Under the pieces are notes generated by a model. It was not told the origin of the DNA and ran no database searches. It saw nothing but the letters and a program-made list of their open reading frames with translations. Below are positions 53,852 to 63,080 of a stretch of 64,000 bases of DNA, piece after piece (within the stretch, counting starts at the first letter, position 1; each line of letters starts with the position of its first letter). This stretch comes from Endozoicomonas euniceicola (lineage in GTDB: Bacteria > Pseudomonadota > Gammaproteobacteria > Pseudomonadales > Endozoicomonadaceae). A program made the position numbers and the translations under genes. Location: NCBI RefSeq assembly GCF_025562755.1, contig NZ_CP103300.1, positions 5,644,501 through 5,708,500 on the forward strand. Direction: 5' to 3'.

Positions 53852-56800
53852 TTACAAGAGGTTAGGTCTGAGCCACTTCTCAGCCTCTTCGACCGTCAGC
53901 CCTTTTCGGGCGGCGTAAGCAGAAACCTGATCAGAGGTGATTTTACCGAGTCCAAAGTATTTTGAGTCCGGGTGTGAAAAATACCAGCCACTGACACTGG
54001 CAGCGGGCATCATGGCGAAATGCTCGGAGAGCGATACCTGTGCATTGTTTTCACCATCAAGCAGTTTGAACAGTGTGGCTTTTTCAGTGTGGTCAGGGCA
54101 GGCGGGATAACCCGGTGCCGGGCGAATACCAGTGTACTGCTCTTTTATAAGCTGTTCGTTACTCAGGGATTCTTCCGGTGCATAGTGCCAGAACTCTTTC
54201 CGCACTTTTTCATGCATACACTCGGCAAAGGCTTCTGCCAGCCGGTCAGCCAGAGCCTTGACCATAATGCTGTTATAATCGTCACCCGCTTCTTCGTAGG
54301 TCTTTGCCAGTTCTTCTGCGCCGATGCCAGCCGTTGTGATAAATCCGCCCATATAATCCTTCAGCCCGGAGTCTTTTGGTGCGACAAAGTCTGGCAGGGC
54401 ATAGTTGGGCTTATCTTCCGGTTTAGGTGTCTGTTGGCGCAGATGGTGAAGACGACTGATGACTTCTACATGTGAATCGTCACGGTACAGTTCAATATCA
54501 TCAAAATCCGTTTGCGCGGCAGGCCAGAAGCCTATAGCGGCACGAGCTTTGATCTTCTTTTTCTGAATCAGTTCATCAAGCATCCGTCGTGCATCGTTGT
54601 ACAGGCTGGTAGCGGCTTCACCCACTACATCGTCTTCAAGAATAGCGGGAAATTTGCCAGCCAGACTCCAGGTAATGAAGAACGGTGTCCAGTCAATGTA
54701 ATCAACCAGCTGTTCCAGTGGGAAGTCCTCAAACACTTTCACCCCGGTGAATGTAGGAGCGGGTGGCTGGTAATGGCTCCAGTCAGGCTGAAAACGGTTA
54801 TCTACCGCTTCCTGGTAGGTCAATAACTGACGTTTATTGTTACGCTTGCTATGGCGAATCCGGACTTTGTCGTATTCGGCACGGGTCTCTTCTACCAGTG
54901 GCGGTTTCAGTTCGTTACTCATCAGTCGGGTGGCAATTCCTACACTGCGGGAAGCGTCGGTGACATAAATAGCCAGATCATCCTGAAATTCAGGCTCAAT
55001 CTTAACGGCCGTATGGGCTTTTGAAGTCGTAGCGCCGCCAATCATCAGCGGCAGCTTAATCCCCTGACGCTGCATTTCGCTGGCAACATGCACCATCTCG
55101 TCCAGGGATGGGGTAATCAATCCGCTCAGGCCAATGATATCCACCTGCTCCTCAACAGCCGTTTGCAGGATTTTTTCGCAGGGAACCATAACCCCCAGGT
55201 CAACCACTTCAAAGTTATTACAGGCCAGCACTACGCCAACAATATTCTTGCCAATATCATGCACATCGCCTTTAACCGTTGCCATCAGAATCTTGCCGTT
55301 AGAACGAACGTTGCCGCCTTTTTCTTCCTCAATAAACGGCACCAGGTGTGCGACAGCCTGCTTCATCACCCTGGCACTTTTTACCACTTGGGGCAGGAAC
55401 ATTTTACCGGAACCAAACAGGTCACCCACGACGTTCATGCCATCCATTAATGGCCCTTCGATAACATGAATGGGGCGTTCTGCCACCTGCCGGGCCGCCT
55501 CCGTATCGTCAACAATATAGGTGGTGATGCCTTTAACCAGCGCATGCTCCAGACGTTTATTAACAGGGAGCTCCCGCCAGCTTAAATCCTCTGCCTGTTT
55601 CTGTGCTGTCCCGTCGCCACGGTATTGCTCAGCAATGGCCAGCAGTGCGTCAGTGGCTTCTGGCGTCCGGTTCAGAACAACATCTTCCACCCGGTCACGG
55701 AGTTCGGCAGGAATATCTTCATAAATCGCCAGCTGTCCCGCATTCACAATGCCCATGGTCATTCCATTTTTAATGGCGTGGTACAGGAAAACTGCGTGAA
55801 TAGCTTCACGAACCGGGTTATTGCCACGGAATGAGAAGGAAACATTACTGACGCCGCCAGAGATCATGGCATGGGGCAGTTTGTCCCGAATAAAGCGGGT
55901 AGCGTTGATAAAGTCAACGGCGTAGTTATTGTGTTCTTCAATACCGGTGGCAACGGCGAAGATGTTCGGGTCAAAAACAATATCTTCCGGTGGAAAGCCA
56001 ATGTCGTTCACCAGAATATCGTAGGAGCGCTGGCAGATTTCTATCTTGCGGGCTTCGGTGTCTGCCTGACCCACTTCATCAAACGCCATCACCACCACCG
56101 CAGCACCGTAATTCCGGCACAGTCTGGCATGGTGGCGGAATGGTTCTTCACCTTCCTTCAGGCTGATGGAGTTGACAATGCCTTTGCCCTGGATACATTG
56201 CAGACCCGCTTCAATCACATCCCATTTAGAAGAGTCCACCATCACCGGCACGCGGGAGATATCCGGCTCTGAAGCGATCAGGTTCAGGAAGGTGATCATT
56301 GCCTGCCGGGCATCCAGCATGCCTTCATCCATATTGATATCAATGACCAGGGCACCGTTTTCCACCTGTTGACGGGCAACATCCAGAGCGGTGTCGTAAT
56401 CTTCTTCCACAATCAGGCGTTTAAAGCGGGCAGAACCGGTAACGTTGCAACGCTCGCCCACGTTGACAAACAATGAATCCGCAGCAATGTTGAACGGTTC
56501 CAGTCCACTCAAACGACAGGCTTTGGTTATAGCCGGTACTTTACGCTTGGGAATAGACGACATTCTTTGAGCAATGACGGCAATATGATCCGGTGTACTG
56601 CCACAGCAGCCACCAATAATATTGACCAGTCCCGACCGGGCAAACTCCGTCACGATATCGGCCATCTCTTCCGGCGTCTGGTCGTACTCACCAAAGGCGT
56701 TGGGTAGACCTGCGTTGGGATGGGCGCTGACGAAAGTGTCAGCGATGTTGGACAGGTCTTCCAGCCAGGGGCGTAGCTCTTTGGCTCCCAGGGCACAGTT

Positions 56801-57616
56801 CAGACCCACCGACAACGGTTTGGCATGGGCGACAGAGTTCCAGAAGGCTTCTGTCGTTTGGCCCGACAGGGTACGTCCGGACGCATCGGTAATGGTGCCG
56901 GAGATCATAATGGGCAGTTCAAACCCCAGTTCATCGAACAGTTCTTTCACTGCGTAAATGGCCGCTTTGGCATTCAGCGTATCGAAAATAGTTTCGATCA
57001 TCAGGATGTCAGCGCCACCTTCGAGCAGGTCGATGGCAGCCTGCCGGTAAGCGGTGGTCAGGGTGCCGAAGTCGACGTTGCGGTAGCCAGGGTTGTTCAC
57101 GTCCGGTGAAATAGACGCAGTACGGTTGGTGGGACCAAGAATACCAGCGACAAAGCGAGGCTTGTCTGGATTCTTCGCGGTTTCAGCATCAGCTACCACT
57201 CTTGCCAGTCTGGCGGCTTCACGATTCATTTCCGGAACCAGATCTTCCATGTCATAGTCTGCCATGGCAATGGTGGTGGCATTGAAGGTATTGGTTTCCA
57301 GAATATCTGCACCGGCCTCCAGATAGGACTGGTGTATCTCCTGAATAATGTCCGGTCGGGTCAGGCACAGCAGGTCGTTATTGCCTTTCACGTCACATGG
57401 GTGACTGGCAAAACGTTCACCCCGGTAGTCGTTCTCTTCCAGTCGATAACCCTGGATCATGGTACCCATGGCACCGTCGAGAATTAAAATCTGTTGTTGC
57501 AGTCGTTCCTGCAGCAATCTGGCACGTTCCTGTGCTTCCTGAATGCGTTGTTCTGATAGTTGTACTGATAGTGGTACTGAGGGTCGCGGCATGCTTACAG
57601 ATTCCAGCCTGTTCAT
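53852..57616 (-). CDS. metH: Cobalamin-dependent methionine synthase
   Basis: 1254-residue four-module enzyme transferring methyl from methyltetrahydrofolate to homocysteine. Module 1 has GLNCALGAKELRPW and NIIGGCCGSTPDH, the zinc cysteines. Module 2 has LFVNVGERCNVTGSARFK. Module 3 has the B12 site GDVHDIGKNIVGVV and GLSGLITPSLDEMV. Module 4, the S-adenosylmethionine reactivation domain, includes GIRPAPGYPACPDHTEK and ends VEEAEKWLRPNLL. All modules complete. The start is about 20 residues longer than in E. coli; an in-frame ATG eight codons in is an alternative. No B12 riboswitch seen upstream. Confidence 0.95.
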   Translation of the reverse strand: MNRLESVSMPRPSVPLSVQLSEQRIQEAQERARLLQERLQQQILILDGAMGTMIQGYRLEENDYRGERFASHPCDVKGNNDLLCLTRPDIIQEIHQSYLEAGADILETNTFNATTIAMADYDMEDLVPEMNREAARLARVVADAETAKNPDKPRFVAGILGPTNRTASISPDVNNPGYRNVDFGTLTTAYRQAAIDLLEGGADILMIETIFDTLNAKAAIYAVKELFDELGFELPIMISGTITDASGRTLSGQTTEAFWNSVAHAKPLSVGLNCALGAKELRPWLEDLSNIADTFVSAHPNAGLPNAFGEYDQTPEEMADIVTEFARSGLVNIIGGCCGSTPDHIAVIAQRMSSIPKRKVPAITKACRLSGLEPFNIAADSLFVNVGERCNVTGSARFKRLIVEEDYDTALDVARQQVENGALVIDINMDEGMLDARQAMITFLNLIASEPDISRVPVMVDSSKWDVIEAGLQCIQGKGIVNSISLKEGEEPFRHHARLCRNYGAAVVVMAFDEVGQADTEARKIEICQRSYDILVNDIGFPPEDIVFDPNIFAVATGIEEHNNYAVDFINATRFIRDKLPHAMISGGVSNVSFSFRGNNPVREAIHAVFLYHAIKNGMTMGIVNAGQLAIYEDIPAELRDRVEDVVLNRTPEATDALLAIAEQYRGDGTAQKQAEDLSWRELPVNKRLEHALVKGITTYIVDDTEAARQVAERPIHVIEGPLMDGMNVVGDLFGSGKMFLPQVVKSARVMKQAVAHLVPFIEEEKGGNVRSNGKILMATVKGDVHDIGKNIVGVVLACNNFEVVDLGVMVPCEKILQTAVEEQVDIIGLSGLITPSLDEMVHVASEMQRQGIKLPLMIGGATTSKAHTAVKIEPEFQDDLAIYVTDASRSVGIATRLMSNELKPPLVEETRAEYDKVRIRHSKRNNKRQLLTYQEAVDNRFQPDWSHYQPPAPTFTGVKVFEDFPLEQLVDYIDWTPFFITWSLAGKFPAILEDDVVGEAATSLYNDARRMLDELIQKKKIKARAAIGFWPAAQTDFDDIELYRDDSHVEVISRLHHLRQQTPKPEDKPNYALPDFVAPKDSGLKDYMGGFITTAGIGAEELAKTYEEAGDDYNSIMVKALADRLAEAFAECMHEKVRKEFWHYAPEESLSNEQLIKEQYTGIRPAPGYPACPDHTEKATLFKLLDGENNAQVSLSEHFAMMPAASVSGWYFSHPDSKYFGLGKITSDQVSAYAARKGLTVEEAEKWLRPNLL

Positions 57617-57700
57617 TCTTGTTTAGTCAATCCGATGAAACAGGATGGTATCAGAAAGTGGCAGAGATGTACTCTGAGTGGGAGGTGCCGGGAAGGGGGG

Positions 57701-57737
57701 TAACGTTCAGTACAGGTATTGGCTGTACTGAACGTTA
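57701..57737. repeat. Perfect inverted repeat between metH and the MFS gene
   Basis: Arms TAACGTTCAGTACAG and CTGTACTGAACGTTA, 15 bases each and identical, with a 7-base loop. It sits six bases after the MFS stop and before metH. There is no T-run, so it may be a protein-binding site or an attenuating hairpin. Confidence 0.85.
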
Positions 57738-57743
57738 AGGCAT

Positions 57744-58952
57744 TTATGCCGTCCGGGCAGTCAGCTGTTCGGCAGGCTTGCCAGTTCCCATCAGGCACAG
57801 GGTGGCAAAGGCTGCAGAAGCCAGGGTTGCCACTGCCAGAGTCATGGTGCCGGCAACTGGCAGCAGGCCAACAGCGCCACTGATCAGAGTGGCCATCAGC
57901 ATTTCAATAAAGAAGATCAGACCGGATGCGGTGCCGATATTGTTCTTCATGTGTTCAGTGGCGCGAGCCTGACACAGCGGATTGAAAATACCCAGGCCCA
58001 GCTCGTATACAACGATACCAACAACATAACCCACAACCGACTCACCACCACTGAACCACGCAGAAACGAGGGAGATCAGGGCACCGGTCGCCAGGGTAGA
58101 ACCGGACAGCAGAGTGACCTTTTCCCGGCTCAGGCGATCGGTAAGTTTTGGTCCCATGGAGGCACTGACCAGATAGGCCGCAATAGCAGCCGCAAAGATA
58201 AAGCCATAATCTTTCGGGTTGATACCCAGCTGCTCAATCAGAACAAAAGGCGCACCCGCCACAAAGACAAAGGCACCGGCAAAAGCTACACCGGCTGCCA
58301 CTGAGAAACGCATATAGCGCAGGTCGGTCAGAACCGCAGAGTAGCCTTTGAACATCCCGGTGGTGGCGTTGGCATTACGCTCTGACTTCTCTGGCAGCAG
58401 GGTCATTGCCAGCATGGCGATAATCGCAAAAGCGGCCATCACCAGAAAACTGTACTGCCAGCCAGCGTATTGCTGGATATAACCACCGGCAATTGGTGCT
58501 GCCATTGGGGCAAGGGTCAGACAGGCGCTGATATACGCCAGGATTTTCACTTCCATTTTATCGGAGTAATAATCACGGGCGATGGTTCGCGCAACAGCCG
58601 TACCAAAGCAGCCGAACAGGGCCTGGGCAAAGCGGGCAGCAATAAACAGGTGGATACTGCTGGTGGTCAGGGTGGCAATGGTGGCCAGCAGGTACAGGGA
58701 GTATCCGCCCAGCAGGGTATTTTTGCGGCCAAAGCGATCACTCAGCGGACCAACGATCAACATGGACAGAGAGAAACCCAGCATAAAAATACCCACGCTC
58801 CATTGAGCGGTGGTATGGTCTGTGTCGAAATACTGGGTGATCGCAGGCAGTGACGGCGTGAATATATCAATGGACACCGGACCCACAACAGCAAACAGGG
58901 TCAGTACAACCAGTACGGCGGTAGTATGTTTCTCAGGGTTTAATTGACGCAT
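57744..58952 (-). CDS. Bcr/CflA-type MFS drug efflux transporter
   Basis: 402 residues with twelve hydrophobic segments. The family A-motif GPLSDRFGRKNTLLGGYSLY is near residue 65, and the start region SIDIFTPSLPAITQYFDTD is typical of Bcr/CflA. TIARDYYSDKMEVKILAYIS covers the motif-B/C region. Proton-coupled export of drugs such as bicyclomycin is the family role; the substrate here is unknown. Confidence 0.87.
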   Translation of the reverse strand: MRQLNPEKHTTAVLVVLTLFAVVGPVSIDIFTPSLPAITQYFDTDHTTAQWSVGIFMLGFSLSMLIVGPLSDRFGRKNTLLGGYSLYLLATIATLTTSSIHLFIAARFAQALFGCFGTAVARTIARDYYSDKMEVKILAYISACLTLAPMAAPIAGGYIQQYAGWQYSFLVMAAFAIIAMLAMTLLPEKSERNANATTGMFKGYSAVLTDLRYMRFSVAAGVAFAGAFVFVAGAPFVLIEQLGINPKDYGFIFAAAIAAYLVSASMGPKLTDRLSREKVTLLSGSTLATGALISLVSAWFSGGESVVGYVVGIVVYELGLGIFNPLCQARATEHMKNNIGTASGLIFFIEMLMATLISGAVGLLPVAGTMTLAVATLASAAFATLCLMGTGKPAEQLTARTA

Positions 58953-59104
58953 GTAACTTTTATGTAACTCTTGTGTTAATCGCTGCTGGTGGACACCGCT
59001 TATAAAAGTAGTGCCGGCGTATAAATAGCAGGGCAGGATGCAGAGTTTTTTGATTCAGATCAATTCGTGGTTTTCACATATTTGCAGCTGCATTCCTGTT
59101 GCAA

Positions 59105-59899
59105 TTAAAAAAAATCATTGTAGTTCAACTCTCCTTTACTCTCAGAAATATTAAGTCGCGTTGACTTCGGAGTGACTTCAATCGCTAGCAAATAACCACC
59201 AGAAATCAGACCATAGAAACCCATTGGCGTGATTTCCGGGCCGATATGCAGTGGATGCAGACCGTCGGTCTGCTCCTTGTCTGCTGCCAGATTAACAGAA
59301 GAAATTGCCAGCCCAAGTTGCTCGATATATTGCGTTAACGGACAGACAATATTAATTGCCGCATCAACCACCCAGGGACGCTCCGATCGTGGTAGCAGGT
59401 TTTTCGCTAAAAAATGAGCTATGTCATTCATGCGCATCACTACACAGGTCTTATTACCCGTCACCTCACCAATGATGACAAACTCATGGAGGATTTTCCC
59501 GGAAGGATTGTTTCCCGGAGTCGTGACAATTGCACGATTAACCTGAATCAGATCAGTGCTACTCAGAGCTGAAAAAATAGTAAGAGCCGAACACTCGTGG
59601 GCATTGGCAGCGATTCCTTCTTTAGCTAAAAAAGGGTTCATACAATGATTAAACAGTATACGCCCCGTCTCATAATCATTGTGATTTCGCAACTCACAAA
59701 ATTTTCGGGATGTGTATAAAAAAGAAGAAGCTTTTTTCAAACGGGGATAAGCGGCATTTTGTTTAATGTTTTCGCCGACATGATCCATGAAAAAACTTTT
59801 CTGGCTATAAATGTTAAGCGATGTACCCAATATATTGTGCTTACCCAGTAGTTTTTGGACAGTTGTGTTAACAGAATTTGCGATAAAACTGTTTTTCAT
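59105..59899 (-). CDS. Possible papain-like cysteine protease/deamidase effector
   Basis: 264 residues from ATG 59899, which has a GGGGGTATAGGT site; the frame upstream to 59938 is less likely. No signal peptide. A Cys-His-Asp order fits a papain-like fold: NAHECSALTIFS with Cys103, GKILHEFVIIG with His138 and RPWVVDAAINI with Asp179. That arrangement (a helix-starting Cys, then H-x-F-V, then W-V-V-D) is shared by several bacterial effectors including deamidases. Family membership is not certain. It stands alone next to the MFS gene. Confidence 0.5.
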   Translation of the reverse strand: MKNSFIANSVNTTVQKLLGKHNILGTSLNIYSQKSFFMDHVGENIKQNAAYPRLKKASSFLYTSRKFCELRNHNDYETGRILFNHCMNPFLAKEGIAANAHECSALTIFSALSSTDLIQVNRAIVTTPGNNPSGKILHEFVIIGEVTGNKTCVVMRMNDIAHFLAKNLLPRSERPWVVDAAINIVCPLTQYIEQLGLAISSVNLAADKEQTDGLHPLHIGPEITPMGFYGLISGGYLLAIEVTPKSTRLNISESKGELNYNDFF

Positions 59900-60021
59900 A
59901 CCTATACCCCCAAAAAAGTAAATTTTCAGGATAGACAATCTGGTTCAGCTAGACCCTTAGCAAGAGAGGGTCTTTAATGAACCGGCAGTGAGGAATGTGT
60001 CCATCTGGAGAAATAATAGCC

Positions 60022-60413
60022 ATGATTCAGTTAATCTCAGCCTGTCGTACTAATTTTAGTTTCCTCCCTTCTATATACCCGGGCTCATTGTCTGTAGCTT
60101 TACTTCTTACGTTATCGTCTACAGTCTGGTCTAAAAAACTTCATGTGGAATATCCTGATGATACTACCTACATGATTCGTTTTCCTTTAAAGCTGGCTGA
60201 GCTTGAGCCAGAAGTCCGTGATCGAACGCACAGGAGTACGAACCACTGGTGGACTTCGCTGGATCACTTCGCAAGGTCGTCCTGGCAAGTTCTTATAGCG
60301 GCACTCCAGTTGCAGGTGCTGCTGAAAATGACGGTGGACAGACAATCAACAAGCTCTCTGCGGCAGGATGGTTGATTACTGCTTACATTACAGCCGGGCT
60401 GGCAGCCTACTAA
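60022..60413 (+). pseudogene. Small exported/membrane protein, apparently frameshifted
   Basis: Start ATG 60022 with GGAG upstream, then a hydrophobic signal-like segment (SLSVALLLTLSSTVWS) and VEYPDDTTYMIRFPLKLAEL. Around 60210-60235 the better-looking frame changes: SNAQEYEPLVDFAGSLRKVV then INKLSAAGWLITAYITAGLA and a stop at 60413, giving a C-terminal membrane helix. The original frame instead runs on to 60375 in low-quality sequence. One indel would join them into about 130 residues. Not a known family. Confidence 0.4.
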
Positions 60414-60577
60414 CGATGATCACAATTTGTTGTTTCGGCGTCCTCTACTTATTTAGCAGGTGAGCCGTCGTCTGCCAGCGGCAGCAAAATGCTCAGAGGA
60501 TAATCTGGAGAAACAGCCTTTTCCTGAAGTGGTTCAGTAGCATAGAATGTGCGTACTGACCGAATGAGGTATTTGAC

Positions 60578-61159
60578 TTGAAGATTACATTTACAGAAGC
60601 CGCTCAGAAATATCTGGCAGGTCTCCTGAAACGGCAGAACGTTGAAGGCATTGGCGTTCGCCTGTTCGTGACCCAGCCAGGAACACCTTATGCTGAGACC
60701 TGTCTGGCTTACTGTAAGCCTGGTGAGGAAAAAGAAGGTGACCTGCTGCTGGAGCTGGAATACTTCAACTGTCATGTAGAAGGGGTTAGCGAACCTTTTC
60801 TGGAAGACGCCGAGGTGGACTTTTCAGAAGACAAACTGGGTGGTCAGCTGACCATCAAGGCACCGAATGCCAAACTGCCTAAAGTGAATGAGGACAGCCC
60901 GCTGGATCAGAAGATTAACTACTTCCTGCAGACTGAAATCAACCCGGGTCTGGCTTCCCATGGTGGCATGGTGTCGCTGGTGGAAATTGACGATGGTTTT
61001 GCCGTATTGCAGTTTGGTGGTGGTTGTCAGGGGTGCAGCGCTGTTGACCTGACCCTGAAAGACGGTGTGGAGAAAACTCTGGTTGAGCGTATTCCTGAAC
61101 TGAAGGGCGTGCGTGATGTGACGGACCACACGGTGACCGAGAACGCTTACTTTAAATAA
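60578..61159 (+). CDS. nfuA: Fe-S biogenesis protein NfuA
   Basis: 193-residue iron-sulfur carrier. An N-terminal degenerate A-type domain (ITFTEAAQKYLAGLL, GVRLFVTQPGTPYAETCLAY) is followed by a C-terminal Nfu domain with INPGLASHGGMVSLVEI and the cluster-binding pair in GGGCQGCSAVDL. The TTG start at 60578 gives the family's exact beginning. Single gene with no isc or suf genes close by. Confidence 0.95.
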   Translation: MKITFTEAAQKYLAGLLKRQNVEGIGVRLFVTQPGTPYAETCLAYCKPGEEKEGDLLLELEYFNCHVEGVSEPFLEDAEVDFSEDKLGGQLTIKAPNAKLPKVNEDSPLDQKINYFLQTEINPGLASHGGMVSLVEIDDGFAVLQFGGGCQGCSAVDLTLKDGVEKTLVERIPELKGVRDVTDHTVTENAYFK

Positions 61160-61414
61160 GGCCAGACTGGTAAAGAAAAACTTCCGGCGCATTCTGTGTG
61201 CCGGAGGCTTTGTTTTGAGTGCCTGACTCTCAATGGTCAGGCGTTATAATATGATTCTTTTCATCGTTCTCCCAAGATGGCCGGATTTCAAATGCCCTCA
61301 AGCGTACTCATCCGGATTCAACTCCGGTGAAAGCTGCCAGAACATGGACGCCCATAAATCTTAAAACCAGCCTATAATGCTCGGACTTTGAAAAAAACGT
61401 TCAGAGGAAAACGA

Positions 61415-63073
61415 GTGAAGATTTTTGGTGCAAGCTGTTTTTTGACCCTCTCAATATTTTTCTTTACCCCCGTTTTTGGTTACGAAGGTAATGATAATCA
61501 GGAGTCCTATAATAAAGCAGCTTTCGGCTCAGTAACCGCTGCTGTTTCTGACGATGCAACGCTGGTAGAAATCTTCGGAAGAGTTATTTATTTAGAAGGC
61601 GTCACCCAGTCCGACTGGAACCGGCTCTGGCATTCATTTTTTCATGGGGGCATTCTGGCTACTGCATTTTCTGCTCTTGCTTTGAGAACCGGAATCTATA
61701 CATGGGCGAGAAACTATGGTTCGTCGGGTTCCATGGTGGTGAAAGGCATATGCGGACTGTCAGCTCTATTTTACATTGATGCTCTGTTAACAAGAGGGTG
61801 GCTTGGCTTTAGACTGCTTTACAAACTTTTTAATCTTGAGAATACGGCAACCTATTTTGTAATGGCTGCCTGGATGTTAACGGGAGAAGATCATGACCCT
61901 GAAAATTACATTAGTAATTTTTTCAATAAATATGTTTTACTGCTATTACCTTTTTTCATTAAGTTCCGCCATGAATATTTAATGGGCGACACAGAGCTCT
62001 CAAATTCGGAATATGTTGCCTTATCAGGGGATGTTGCCAAGCAATTCATAATCAAAGCTGTGCCAGCGTTAAATAATATCGCCCCCTACTACGAGTTAAG
62101 ACCTGTTGCTTCAATGAGCGAAGTGTCAGGTAATGACAGTTATAGCCGTCTGGCAAACATTATGAGAGAACTCAAGCTGGGTAAGCTGAAGATACAAAGA
62201 CTGAAGAGAAAAATTTTTAGAACAGCTGACCCTGAGAGAAAGAACTTTAAAGAGGGTACGACTGTACTCGTCTCTTTTTTTTATCAGGCTGACAACAAAC
62301 TGGCTTTTCAGGGTTATACAATCCTGAATTGGGAGGAGGGCCAGCCATCACTACTACTGGATGATATTCGGGAAGACTTAGTAATCATTCCAATGGACGG
62401 TATTCGTTGTCTTTTATTCCCTGAATTTATCGGGAAAGTAGCTGACAGAATTCAGTCCATTAAGGTGGGAAAAAATCGGGAGCAGTCTGAAAACATTATG
62501 CCTTTTTATTTTGGCATGGCTGAAGCAGAGCTTAATGCTACTTCATTGACTTATGATGCTGACACCGATCGCATTTCGTATAGCGTTCCGGGTTCTGAGA
62601 ATGAGAAAGAGGTTACACTCTCACTGGGGCTGCAAGACAATTCCATTTTTATGGCAACTGGTTGTAAAGACGAGACGAACTGTGTTGCAGGACAGCATGT
62701 AGTGCCAGTCTGGTTCAATAAGGTTATTCTCCTGGAGCTGGCTTATCTGGGATACCATTATGGTGAGAAGCTTTTTACCGCTGGAATCAATGGAGTAATG
62801 CCTGTTGATAAAGCTATTCCTTTATATGCAGTCAAAGACTATGCAGGAAGTGAACCGGATTGTCCGGTCTGTAAAAATGCTCCTTCATCTGTTTCTGAAG
62901 ACGCTTTGTCCTTACAGAACCTGCCGTGTAATCATCCTATCTGTTCTTCATGCCTCGACGCAATAATTAAACAAGAAGTCTCAAAAGTTGCAAAAAAATT
63001 CTGGCAGTTAGGTAGCTTTGGCGTACCTTGTCCTATGTGCCGTGCTAAAGCCGAGTATTTGATTTCACCATGA
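61415..63073 (+). CDS. Exported/membrane protein with C-terminal C3HC4 RING finger; ubiquitin-ligase-like effector candidate
   Basis: 552 residues from GTG 61415 (AGAGG eight bases before); a TTG nine codons upstream is also in frame. An N-terminal hydrophobic segment (GASCFLTLSIFFFTPVFG) looks like a signal peptide, and further hydrophobic stretches lie near residues 90-170. The C-terminus holds a complete RING pattern in the last 70 residues: CPVC, then 18 residues, CNH, PICSSC, 25 residues, CPMC. Spacing is C-x2-C-x18-C-x-H-x2-C-x2-C-x25-C-x2-C, matching C3HC4. RING fingers are eukaryotic E3 ligase domains, so host-directed function is inferred. It overlaps a ribosome site of the next gene. 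Confidence 0.65.
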   Translation: MKIFGASCFLTLSIFFFTPVFGYEGNDNQESYNKAAFGSVTAAVSDDATLVEIFGRVIYLEGVTQSDWNRLWHSFFHGGILATAFSALALRTGIYTWARNYGSSGSMVVKGICGLSALFYIDALLTRGWLGFRLLYKLFNLENTATYFVMAAWMLTGEDHDPENYISNFFNKYVLLLLPFFIKFRHEYLMGDTELSNSEYVALSGDVAKQFIIKAVPALNNIAPYYELRPVASMSEVSGNDSYSRLANIMRELKLGKLKIQRLKRKIFRTADPERKNFKEGTTVLVSFFYQADNKLAFQGYTILNWEEGQPSLLLDDIREDLVIIPMDGIRCLLFPEFIGKVADRIQSIKVGKNREQSENIMPFYFGMAEAELNATSLTYDADTDRISYSVPGSENEKEVTLSLGLQDNSIFMATGCKDETNCVAGQHVVPVWFNKVILLELAYLGYHYGEKLFTAGINGVMPVDKAIPLYAVKDYAGSEPDCPVCKNAPSSVSEDALSLQNLPCNHPICSSCLDAIIKQEVSKVAKKFWQLGSFGVPCPMCRAKAEYLISP

Positions 63074-63080
63074 GGTTTTT

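Noticed and set aside
53341..57738. Numerous plus-strand frames opposite the MATE and metH genes
   Set aside because: All lie antisense to well-conserved genes and show no family motifs.
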